A stretch of DNA of 64,000 nt from contig CACYWP010000001.1 of NCBI GenBank assembly GCA_902778135.1, forward strand, positions 148,104-212,103, read 5' to 3'. The translations under genes were made by a program, and so were the position numbers. Origin of the DNA: an uncultured Coriobacteriaceae bacterium (lineage in GTDB: Bacteria > Actinomycetota > Coriobacteriia > Coriobacteriales > Atopobiaceae). This document shows, in pieces, positions 1-7,463 of the stretch (its first letter is position 1; every line of letters starts with the position of its first letter). The notes under the pieces are model-generated. The model had not been told where the DNA came from. It did no database searches and saw only the letters and a program-made list of their open reading frames with translations.

Positions 1-605
1 CCTGCCTCCCTGCTGATGGCGGGGAAGGTTCGGCCGTCAGCCAGGGCATCGAGCTGCCGTTCGAGCGTCAGGGTGGAGGCGGGTCCGCAGGCGGGGGTGG
101 CAAACGGCTCGTCGGCAACCTCCCCGACGCGAGCCAGGTGCGCCCCGATGCGCACGCCGCGTCGCGCCAGCATCTGCAGCGCGATGCCGCCTGCCGCACA
201 CAGGGGGGCCGTCAGCCGTCCCGAGAAGTGCCCTCCCCCGGGGACGTCCTGGTGCCCGCCCCACTTTGCCTGGGCCGTGAAGTCCGCGTGGCCGGGACGG
301 GGGATGTGCAGCACGTCGTCATAGTCGCCCGAGCGCGTGTTGGTGTTCTCGATGACGATTGCAAGGGGGGCGCCGCAGGTCTCGCCGCGCTGGTTGAGGC
401 CGGAGAGGATGTGCGGCAGGTCGGCCTCCCTGCGCGGGGTCGACCAACTGGCCTGCCCCGGAGCCCGCCGTGCCATGAAGGCCCTCAGCCCGTCCAGGTC
501 GGGGGCGAAGCCCGCAGGCAGCCCCTCGACGACGCAGCCGATGGCGGGGGAGTGCGACTGCCCGAATATGGTGACGCGCAGGGCGTTGCCGAATGTGGAG
601 GCCAT
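1..605 (-). CDS. aroC: Chorismate synthase, 3' part beyond window edge
   Basis: Converts EPSP to chorismate, the last step of the shikimate pathway, using reduced FMN. The start is the ATG at 605-603, and translation stays open to base 1, so the C-terminus lies outside the window. The visible 201 residues begin MASTFGNALRVTIFGQSHSP, the usual N-terminal signature (FGxSHxxAIG). They continue with the family segments ENTNTRSGDYDD and RPGHADFTAQAKWGG, then GGGHFSGRLTA. It starts 7 bases after the aroA stop and is the last gene seen of the minus-strand aromatic operon. Identification is secure from these motifs and the context. Confidence 0.95.
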   Translation of the reverse strand, partial: MASTFGNALRVTIFGQSHSPAIGCVVEGLPAGFAPDLDGLRAFMARRAPGQASWSTPRREADLPHILSGLNQRGETCGAPLAIVIENTNTRSGDYDDVLHIPRPGHADFTAQAKWGGHQDVPGGGHFSGRLTAPLCAAGGIALQMLARRGVRIGAHLARVGEVADEPFATPACGPASTLTLERQLDALADGRTFPAISREA

Positions 606-612
606 GGTCTGC

Positions 613-1911
613 TCACTCCTCGCTCTCTGTCGCACGTCCCCCGAGGGAACGGAAGTCATCGAAGAATCCCGGATAGGACTTGGCCACGCACTGGGCGCCC
701 AGGATGGTCGTGGGCCCATCCGCATAGGCGGCGCAGATGGCGGCCATCATGGCGATGCGATGGTCGTTGGCGGCATCGACCGTGCCTCCCGCGAGCGTGG
801 GCACGCCCGTGACGAGTAGGTCGTCCCCCTCCGTGGCGGCCCGCCCTCCCAAGGCACGGATGGCCTGGCAGACCGTGGACAGCCGGTCGGACTCCTTCAG
901 GCGGAGGCGTCCCGCGTTGGCCAGCCGCGTGGTGCCGTTGGCGACGGATGCGACGGCCGCCAGCGGGGGAACGAGGTCGGGGATGCCCGAGACGTCGATG
1001 GTGTGTGCGTGCAGGGCATCGCGCGAGGCGGCGACGATGCCGGCGCCACGCCCGACACGGGCACCCAGGAGCGACAGTGCGGCCAGCATGGCCCGGTCCC
1101 CCTGCCTGCTGCGGGCGTCGAGGCCCGTCACGGAAAGCGGGGTGGGGCCGAGTGCACCGGCGGCCAGCCAGAAGGCCGCGTTGGACCAGTCCCCCTCGAC
1201 CGTGCAGGTGCCGGGGGTGACAAGGCGGGCATCCGCGTCGATCGCATAGCTGCGATAGGTCATCCCATCGATGCTGCGACGCGCCTCCCGCACCCGGACG
1301 CCAAAGCCGGCGAGCGCCGCGACCGTGAGGTCGATGTAGCCACGCGACTCGACGGGCTCGCTGACGAGGACCTCGACGTCGCCGTCCATCAGCGGTGCCG
1401 CCATCAGCAGGCCGCTGGCGAACTGTGACGAGACCGAACCGGGCAGCTCGAACACCCCGGGTCGTAGGGTCCCCGAGACCACAAGGGGGAACCGGCCCCA
1501 CTGCGAGAGGGACGCGCCATGCGCGACCAGCTGCTCGTCGAGGGGTGCGAGGGGACGCTCGGCCAAGCGCCCCCGTCCCGTCAGCGAGGCGCCCCTGCCC
1601 AAGGCTGCGACGACGGGGAGCAGAAAGCGCAGGGTGGACCCCGACTCGCCTGCGTCGAGGCGCGCGTTGGCGCGCACGCCGCCCACGGCAAGGGGGACCA
1701 TGCGCCATCCCGTGCGGGTACGGGCCGCAGGCGCGCCGAGCGAGCGCAGGCATCGGATGGTGGCCTCGATGTCCTGCGAGGTGGCAGGGCAGGTCAGGTC
1801 GGTGATGCCATCGGAGAGCGCGGAGAGGACGAGCAGGCGATGGGCCATCGACTTGGAGGGGATGGCAGCCAGGGAGCCTTCGAGCGGATGCGGGTCGATG
1901 CGGACGTCCAT
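613..1911 (-). CDS. aroA: EPSP synthase (3-phosphoshikimate 1-carboxyvinyltransferase)
   Basis: Transfers enolpyruvate from PEP to shikimate-3-phosphate, cytosolic. It has 432 residues, the normal family length. The N-terminal substrate loop reads PSKSMAHRLLVLSAL and the second hallmark is RLRLKESDRLSTV, with the conserved Lys-Glu-Ser-Asp-Arg. NDHRIAMMAAI near the C-terminus is the PEP-binding segment. It lies between aroB (4-bp gap) and aroC (7-bp gap), so translation is probably coupled. Whether it is glyphosate-sensitive cannot be told by eye. Confidence 0.96.
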   Translation of the reverse strand: MDVRIDPHPLEGSLAAIPSKSMAHRLLVLSALSDGITDLTCPATSQDIEATIRCLRSLGAPAARTRTGWRMVPLAVGGVRANARLDAGESGSTLRFLLPVVAALGRGASLTGRGRLAERPLAPLDEQLVAHGASLSQWGRFPLVVSGTLRPGVFELPGSVSSQFASGLLMAAPLMDGDVEVLVSEPVESRGYIDLTVAALAGFGVRVREARRSIDGMTYRSYAIDADARLVTPGTCTVEGDWSNAAFWLAAGALGPTPLSVTGLDARSRQGDRAMLAALSLLGARVGRGAGIVAASRDALHAHTIDVSGIPDLVPPLAAVASVANGTTRLANAGRLRLKESDRLSTVCQAIRALGGRAATEGDDLLVTGVPTLAGGTVDAANDHRIAMMAAICAAYADGPTTILGAQCVAKSYPGFFDDFRSLGGRATESEE

Positions 1912-1915
1912 GCGC

Positions 1916-3016
1916 CTAGACCCTTCGGGCGGTGCCGCAACCGGCCGCTATGACGTCGCGCAGCTCCTCGAGGGTGATGCGACGGATCTCGACCGACCCG
2001 ATGGCGACGGGCACCACGAGGTTGACCGTGGCGCCATGGCGCTTCTTGTCGTGCGTGGCGTAGCGGAATATGGACTGGTGGTCGACCGAGGTGTCGACGG
2101 GCAGGCCGAAGGCCCGCGTCGCCGTCTCGATGCGCTCGGCCACCGACGCGTCGCTCCAGCCGAGGGCGGCGGCTGCGCGGGCGACGCAGCAAAGGCCTGC
2201 GGCAACCGAGGAGCCGTGGCCCAGCGCGAAGTCGTTGGCGGCCTCGATGGCATGCCCGAGGGTGTGTCCCAGGTTCAGTGTCTGGCGCAGGCCGCGCTCG
2301 GTCTCGTCGGCGTTGACCACGTCCCGCTTGATCTCGACGTTACGGGCGACGATGCGTGCCAGATCTTCACGCGCATACCCCGGCGCGTTGATGGGGTGGT
2401 CGGTGATGTCGTCGAAGAGGGCGGGGTCCGCCAGCACGCCGTGCTTGATGACCTCCCCGCACGAGTCGGTGAACAGCTCGTGGGAGAGCGTGTCGAAGCA
2501 GTCTACGTCCGCGATGACGGCATGGGGCTGGAAGAAGGCGCCCGCGAGGTTCTTCCCGTGGGCGAGGTCGACGGCGGTCTTCCCGCCGACCGAGGAGTCG
2601 ACCATGGCCAGCAGGGACGTGGGAACCTGGACGACCTTGATGCCACGCAGGTAGAGGGCGGCGGCAAGCCCCGCCATGTCACCGGTGACCCCTCCTCCCA
2701 GGGCGACGATGACGTCGTCGCGCGAGAGCCCGGCCTGGGCCAGTCCCTCCAGCAGCGTCTCCAACGTGGAGAGGCGCTTGTTCTGCTCCCCGGCGGGGAA
2801 GGTGAGGAGATGGGTGCGGTATCCCGCGCCTTCCAGCGAGTCAGCCACGCGCCGCGCGTAGAGCGGTGCGACGTTCGAGTCGGAGATGACGGCAGCCACC
2901 TCTCCGCCGGCGGCGTCGTGCGTGACGGGGCCGACCTCGTCGAGCAGGCCGCGTCCAACCAGCACGTCATAGGCACGTGAGGGCGTGCGAACCGCAACGG
3001 TGCGGACGATGCTCAT
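1916..3016 (-). CDS. aroB: 3-dehydroquinate synthase
   Basis: Cyclises DAHP to 3-dehydroquinate with NAD and a divalent metal. I start it at the ATG 3016-3014 (MSIVRTVAVRTPSRAYDVL), which overlaps the tyrA stop by 4 bp. This gives 366 residues, the usual size. The longer open frame upstream is only the shadow of tyrA. Motifs seen are GGGVTGDMAGLAAALYLRG (NAD-binding glycine-rich turn), VDSSVGGKTAVD, and the metal ligand regions GEVIKHGVL (Glu) and NLGHTLGHAIE (His). It is not fused to shikimate kinase, and no aroK is present in the window. Confidence 0.96.
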   Translation of the reverse strand: MSIVRTVAVRTPSRAYDVLVGRGLLDEVGPVTHDAAGGEVAAVISDSNVAPLYARRVADSLEGAGYRTHLLTFPAGEQNKRLSTLETLLEGLAQAGLSRDDVIVALGGGVTGDMAGLAAALYLRGIKVVQVPTSLLAMVDSSVGGKTAVDLAHGKNLAGAFFQPHAVIADVDCFDTLSHELFTDSCGEVIKHGVLADPALFDDITDHPINAPGYAREDLARIVARNVEIKRDVVNADETERGLRQTLNLGHTLGHAIEAANDFALGHGSSVAAGLCCVARAAAALGWSDASVAERIETATRAFGLPVDTSVDHQSIFRYATHDKKRHGATVNLVVPVAIGSVEIRRITLEELRDVIAAGCGTARRV

Positions 3017-3900
3017 CGGCGCTCTGCCTCCCTCTTCAGGCGGTCGCCCTCTGCCAGCAGCCCATGGAGGCGTTCGGCGTCGCCCTGGTCGATGGCATCC
3101 TTGTACTGCTGCAGGTTGTCGATGAGCGTGCCGATCTCGGTCGAGAGGTGCTCGGCGTTGTCCAGGAACAGCTCGGTCCACATCGTGGGGTTGAGTCGCG
3201 CCACGCGCGTGAGGTCCTTGTAGGACCCAGCCGAGAAGCCCTTGTGCCTCTGGGCCGAGGGGCTCTTGACGTAGGCGTTGGAGACGACATGGGCCAGCTG
3301 GGAGGTGTAGGCGATGAGTTCGTCGTGCTCGTCGGCGGTGGCCAGCGTGAACAGCCCGAAGCCGCAGGGGGCGAGCAGCCCCTTCAGGCGCTCCAGCACG
3401 TCGACGCGCTCGAAGTCGTCAATCGCGGGGGGCACGACCACCATCGGGGCGTTGTGGAACATGTTGCCGCGCGTGTGCGCATAGCCGGAGAACTGGGTGC
3501 CCGCCATGGGGTGGCAGCCGACGAAGGTCCAGTCGTGCTCGGCTGCGATGGCGAAGCAGGCTTCGCAGATGACGCGCTTGACGCCCACCACGTCGATGAC
3601 GATGGCGCCGGGAGAGATGAGGTCCGCCATCCGGCGCAGCCAGTCGATGCTGACCTCGGGGTAGCCGGCGAGGATGACGAGCTCGCAGGTGGGGATGGTG
3701 TCGTCGGTCAGCTCGGCGTCGACCGTCTCGATCATGGCAAGCTCGAGGGTGGTGCGGGTGCGGTTCCATGCGAAGACCTCGTGTCCGCCCGCGTGGAGGG
3801 CCTTTGCGAACGACCCGCCCATCAGGCCGAGGCCGAGGATGCCCACGCGCCCGGGAACGAAGGTCGCCCCTTCGGCGATGCTGGGATGCTCGTTGGTCAT
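3013..3900 (-). CDS. tyrA: Prephenate dehydrogenase
   Basis: Oxidatively decarboxylates prephenate to 4-hydroxyphenylpyruvate in tyrosine synthesis. It has 295 residues. An N-terminal Rossmann fold is marked by VGILGLGLMGGSFAKAL. The substrate site segments include CHPMAGTQFSGYAH (with the conserved His-Pro-Met-Ala-Gly) and SQLAHVVSNAY. No C-terminal ACT domain is visible, since the protein ends soon after the helical dimerisation part, so feedback by tyrosine through an ACT domain is unlikely. It sits 4 bp after the DAHP synthase gene and overlaps aroB, so the operon links the first pathway step to the tyrosine branch. Confidence 0.93.
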   Translation of the reverse strand: MTNEHPSIAEGATFVPGRVGILGLGLMGGSFAKALHAGGHEVFAWNRTRTTLELAMIETVDAELTDDTIPTCELVILAGYPEVSIDWLRRMADLISPGAIVIDVVGVKRVICEACFAIAAEHDWTFVGCHPMAGTQFSGYAHTRGNMFHNAPMVVVPPAIDDFERVDVLERLKGLLAPCGFGLFTLATADEHDELIAYTSQLAHVVSNAYVKSPSAQRHKGFSAGSYKDLTRVARLNPTMWTELFLDNAEHLSTEIGTLIDNLQQYKDAIDQGDAERLHGLLAEGDRLKREAERR

Positions 3901-3904
3901 GGCG

Positions 3905-4924
3905 CTACCTCGGATCTGCCGTGATGGCCTCGCGGATGAGGGCGATGCGACGCATGGCGTCGTAGAAGGAGCTGGGCGTCAGGGCCTGGGCTCCGTCGGA
4001 GAACGCCTCCTGGGGGCAGGAATGGACCTCGATCTCCAGGCCGTCCGCGCCGGCGGCCGTCGCGGCATAGGCGGCCTGGCGCACGTAGCGGGTGTAGCCC
4101 GTGGCATGGCTGGGGTCTCCGACGACGGGCAGATGCGTCAGGTGGTGCAGCACCGGGATGGCGTTGACGTCGAAGGTGTTGCGCGTGCGCGTCTCGAAGG
4201 TGCGGATGCCGCGCTCGCAGAGGATGACGTTGGGGTTGCCCTCGCTCATGACGTACTCGGCGGCCATCAGCAGCTCGTCGATGGTGCCAGAGAGGCCGCG
4301 CTTGAGCAGCACCGGGGTCTGGGTCTTGCCGACTTCCTTCAGCAGGCTGAAGTTCTGGGCGTTGCGGGCGCCGATCTGCATGACGTTGACGCCCTTGTCC
4401 AGGAACAGCTGGATGTCGCGCGCGTCCATGATCTCGCTGACGACGGGCATCTCCAGCTCGGCACCGGCCTCCATCAGAAGGTCGAGGCCGCGCTCGCCCA
4501 TGCCCTGGAAGCTGTAGGGGGAGGTGCGTGGCTTGAAGGCCCCGCCGCGCAGCATCGACGCGCCGGCGGACTTGACCGCGATGGCTATCTCCATCAGGTT
4601 GTCGCCCTCCACCGAGCAGGGCCCGGCAATGACCTGGAAGTTGCCGCCGCCCAGCAGCACCCCGTACCCGCAGTCGATGATGGTGTCCTCCGGGTGGAAC
4701 TTCCGGTTGGCCAGCTTGTAGGGCTCGGAGACGCGGCGCACCTGCTCGATGATGTCCATGGACTCGAGCAGGAAGGGGTCGATCCTGGTGGTGTCGCCGA
4801 TGATGCCGACGATGGTCTCGTTGTCGCCCTGGGAGACGTTCGTGCGATAGCCGCGGCCCTCGATCCAGCTGACGAACTGGTCGAGCTGTTCGGGGGTTGC
4901 GCTCTGTTTGACGATGGCAATCAT
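3905..4924 (-). CDS. aroF: 3-deoxy-7-phosphoheptulonate (DAHP) synthase, type I-beta with regulatory N-domain
   Basis: Condenses PEP and erythrose-4-phosphate, the first step of aromatic biosynthesis. I use the ATG at 4924-4922 (MIAIVKQSATPEQLDQFV), preceded on the minus strand by GGGAAGG; upstream codons belong to non-coding sequence. It has 339 residues. Residues 1 to about 70 form a ferredoxin-like/ACT-like domain as in Thermotoga-type enzymes, which is known in this subfamily for allosteric control by Tyr or Phe. The TIM barrel follows, with QVIAGPCSVEG, RGGAFKPRTSPYSFQG and DPSHATGYTRYV. It leads the operon with tyrA, so control by tyrosine is a reasonable guess. Confidence 0.93.
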   Translation of the reverse strand: MIAIVKQSATPEQLDQFVSWIEGRGYRTNVSQGDNETIVGIIGDTTRIDPFLLESMDIIEQVRRVSEPYKLANRKFHPEDTIIDCGYGVLLGGGNFQVIAGPCSVEGDNLMEIAIAVKSAGASMLRGGAFKPRTSPYSFQGMGERGLDLLMEAGAELEMPVVSEIMDARDIQLFLDKGVNVMQIGARNAQNFSLLKEVGKTQTPVLLKRGLSGTIDELLMAAEYVMSEGNPNVILCERGIRTFETRTRNTFDVNAIPVLHHLTHLPVVGDPSHATGYTRYVRQAAYAATAAGADGLEIEVHSCPQEAFSDGAQALTPSSFYDAMRRIALIREAITADPR

Positions 4925-5027
4925 GGGACACCTTCCCTTTGGGATACGTGGCGGCAATACCGGTTGATGCTACCACGTCGGGCTGTGGTGCCACACAGGC
5001 TTTTCGCGCCTGTTACATTGCGGCTAT

Positions 5028-5073
5028 ACGTCCAGTACCTGCGGATTTGTTACCGCTTGAGCAATTTGGACGT
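5028..5073 (-). promoter_or_regulatory. Inverted repeat upstream of DAHP synthase operon
   Basis: The 4925-5198 stretch has no gene and should hold the promoter of the aromatic operon. Within it, ACGTCCA (5028-5034) and TGGACGT (5067-5073) form a 7-bp inverted repeat 32 bp apart. Read on the minus strand there are three GTAAC repeats in this area, then a small ACAGGC/GCCTGT hairpin. No convincing -35/-10 pair or known riboswitch was recognised. An operator role is only an inference. Confidence 0.3.
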
Positions 5074-5198
5074 TACAGTTCGCCATCGGGGCGCGCATAG
5101 GGCGTCTTGGGACGTCATGCTGCCATTCCAAGCGTCGACCGCGACGTCGCGGCCGCTCCGCGCCGTGGGATGCCCTGTCACCCCAAACGGTACCTCAT

Positions 5199-5240
5199 GA
5201 AAAAGCGCCGCCCCGTGCATGTTGGCGATGCACGGGGCGG
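5199..5240 (-). terminator. Rho-independent terminator of ppaC
   Basis: On the minus strand a perfect 13-bp stem (CCGCCCCGTGCAT paired with its complement, 5208-5220 and 5228-5240) encloses a 7-base loop. It is followed by GC and a run of five T. It lies about 50 bases after the ppaC stop. Confidence 0.9.
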
Positions 5241-5291
5241 GTGCTTGGCGCGCGTGTCGAGGCCCTTTGGCCTCGGCCTTGGGGCGAGGCC

Positions 5292-6959
5292 CTACTCCTG
5301 CTCCTCCTGCATGCGCTGGAGGGTGGCCATCAGGGCGGGGATGACCTGCTTCTTGCGGCTGACGACGCCCTTCAGGACCGCGATGCCGTCCTCGGGGGTC
5401 ACGTTGAATGCCTTTGCGGCGATCTCCTCGGCCGCGGCACCCCAGTACAGCATGTCGGAGGTCTGGGTCTTCACGTCGGTGAAGAGGTAGAAGACCATCG
5501 GCAGCTCGTTGACCTTCGCACCGTCCTCGAGGTACGGGCCGACGAGGGCCTCGGCGGCCTTGCGGCTGGTCTCGGTCATGAAGGAGCCCTGGCCGACGCC
5601 GAAGCGCACGTTGCCGCGGCTGAAGACCTTGAAGTCGGAGTTGAAGACCTCGTCGGCGGTGCGGCCGGTCAGGTCGGCACCGGCGTCGAACATCTGGTCG
5701 GCGAACTCGTCGTAGTTCTCGCCGCAGATCTCGGCAAGGCGCTTGCCCACGAAGACGTCGCGCGGGGTGCAGGTGGGGGAGCGGAAGCACAGCGTGTCGG
5801 AGAGGATGGCGCTCATCATGATGCCTGCGATGTTGGCCGGAATCTCGATGCCGTTCTCCTCGAAGATGTCGTAGATGATGGTGCAGGTGCACCCGACCGG
5901 AACGTTGCGGAAGTAGACCGGGTTGGCGGTCTCGATGTTGGCGACGCGATGGTGGTCGACGATCTCGAGGATCTCGGCCTGCTCGCGGCCCTCGACGGAC
6001 TGGCTGCGCTCGTTGTGGTCGACGAGGATGACGTGCTTCTTGCGGGGGTTCAGCAGGTCGGGCGTGCTGACGACGCCGGCGTAGCTGCCCTCCTCGTCGA
6101 TGACGGGGAAGAAGCGGTGCTGCGTGCGGGCCATGACCTTCTGGGCGTCGTCGATGGAGGTGTTCACCGAGAAGCGCTCGACCTTGTCGGCAGTCAGCAT
6201 CTTGGCGCGCACGGGAATCGACATGGTGATCAGGCGGGCTGCGGCATAGGTGTCATACGGCGTGGTGATGATGGAGCAGCCACGCTCCTCGGCGGCGGAG
6301 CGCACGACGCCGGAGACCTTGGCGCTGTGGCAGACGATGAGGCAGCCGGCGCCCGCCTCGACGGCGAATCTCTGGGTCTCGTAGCGGTTGGTGCACAGGA
6401 CGATGTCGCCCTCCTGGATGGTGTCCTCCATCATCTCGGGGGAGGTGCCGACGATGACATGGCCGTCGGGCACGGTGCCGTCGGAGTCGCCCACGAGCAT
6501 CTCGCCGCCCAGGGTGCTGACGATGTTCTTGTAGCGGGTGCGCGCCTTCGCGATGACCGTGTTGTCCAGGATGTCCATGTTGGCGTTGGCGACGTCCTTG
6601 ACGGCGATGAGGCCGAGCAGGCTGTCGTTGTCATCGGTCACGCACAGGGTCGAGGTGTTCTCGTTGCGCATGAGGTTCCATGCGGTGGAGAGGCTGGTCT
6701 CGGGGTCGACGCCTGCGGCCTTGCGGTACGTGACGTCCTTGATCTGGGGAGTCAGCGTGGTGATGAGACGCGGCTCCTCGAAGCCGAAGTGCTTGAGGAC
6801 GAACGCGGTCTCGCGATTGATGGTGCCCGCACGACGAGCCTCGTAGACGCTGCCACCCAGCTGGTTCTTGAGGTAGGCATAGCTGATGGCAGCGCAGATG
6901 CTGTCGGTGTCGGGATGCTGGTGCCCGACTACGTTCACCTTGCGGATGGCTTCTGGCAT
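5292..6959 (-). CDS. ppaC: Manganese-dependent family II inorganic pyrophosphatase with CBS-DRTGG regulatory insert
   Basis: Hydrolyses pyrophosphate to phosphate in the cytosol, pulling biosynthetic reactions forward. It has 555 residues, far longer than the 310-residue core enzyme. The DHH catalytic domain is split: GHQHPDTDSICAAISYAYL at the N-terminus, then an insert of about 230 residues (CBS half, DRTGG-like part, second CBS ending near VIDEEGSYAGVVSTPDLL), then VDHNERSQ, VDHHRVANIE and the C-terminal substrate motif SRKKQ. CBS-containing family II enzymes are known to be regulated by adenine nucleotides. The start has AAGGAG just upstream. The 6960-7194 leader shows only a small CGAGG/CCTCG hairpin. 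Confidence 0.95.
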   Translation of the reverse strand: MPEAIRKVNVVGHQHPDTDSICAAISYAYLKNQLGGSVYEARRAGTINRETAFVLKHFGFEEPRLITTLTPQIKDVTYRKAAGVDPETSLSTAWNLMRNENTSTLCVTDDNDSLLGLIAVKDVANANMDILDNTVIAKARTRYKNIVSTLGGEMLVGDSDGTVPDGHVIVGTSPEMMEDTIQEGDIVLCTNRYETQRFAVEAGAGCLIVCHSAKVSGVVRSAAEERGCSIITTPYDTYAAARLITMSIPVRAKMLTADKVERFSVNTSIDDAQKVMARTQHRFFPVIDEEGSYAGVVSTPDLLNPRKKHVILVDHNERSQSVEGREQAEILEIVDHHRVANIETANPVYFRNVPVGCTCTIIYDIFEENGIEIPANIAGIMMSAILSDTLCFRSPTCTPRDVFVGKRLAEICGENYDEFADQMFDAGADLTGRTADEVFNSDFKVFSRGNVRFGVGQGSFMTETSRKAAEALVGPYLEDGAKVNELPMVFYLFTDVKTQTSDMLYWGAAAEEIAAKAFNVTPEDGIAVLKGVVSRKKQVIPALMATLQRMQEEQE

Positions 6960-7194
6960 GGTTGCTCCTTGCAGTCAGTGACGAGGGGAGAGGTTCCTCG
7001 CCGTCTTCGAGGCATGCCGAAGGCACGCCCACAGGCTTGATACGTATCCGCATTTTGCCACCGAGTCGGAGGTGGCCCCGCAGCTGGTGGGCCCATGGTT
7101 CGGTGATTGGTGCCTATGGGAGGGTTGACGTGAGCGAACTCTCCGTCAAAGGCGCGCGCGAACCCGGCACATGCGTCACGGGCACATACGGAAG

Positions 7195-7222
7195 CAGGCC
7201 ACGGGCGTGGACCCGTGGCCTG
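7195..7222 (-). terminator. GC-rich hairpin downstream of tRNA-Arg
   Basis: A perfect 11-bp inverted repeat (CAGGCCACGGG with its complement, loop of 6 bases) starts 9 bases beyond the tRNA 3' CCA on the minus strand. No clear T-run follows, so it may be a processing or weak termination hairpin. Confidence 0.55.
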
Positions 7223-7231
7223 CGAGCGTGC

Positions 7232-7308
7232 TGGTGCCCTCTACAGGATTCGAACCTGCGACCTTTTGCTCCGGAGGCAAACGCTCTGATCCACTGAGCT
7301 AAGAGGGC
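7232..7308 (-). tRNA. tRNA-Arg, anticodon CCG
   Basis: The minus-strand sequence folds as a tRNA. The acceptor stem GCCCTCT pairs with AGAGGGC, the D arm carries AGCTCAGTGGATCAGAGC, and the anticodon stem TTTGC/GCAAA encloses loop CTCCGGA, giving anticodon CCG (reads CGG, Arg). The T arm contains GGTTCGAATCC. The 3' CCA is encoded in the DNA (TGG at 7232-7234). A tRNA for the CGG codon suits a GC-rich genome. Confidence 0.97.
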
Positions 7309-7407
7309 GTGTGTAGAAAGCCATTATAGCCACATTCTCGCGGCGATGGGCGAAGGCGGGGCAAAGTTGCGATATTGCCACACGATGCAGGCACTGGCTG
7401 CTTCGCG

Positions 7408-7413
7408 TACAAT
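7408..7413 (+). promoter_or_regulatory. Possible -10 box of the P-type ATPase gene
   Basis: TACAAT lies 50 bases before the ATPase start. No good -35 hexamer is found at 16-18 bp, so this is a weak call. Confidence 0.3.
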
Positions 7414-7463
7414 AGGAGAACATGCCGCTTGAGGCGGATGGGGTGAGGGACCGGAGGTAGTGC

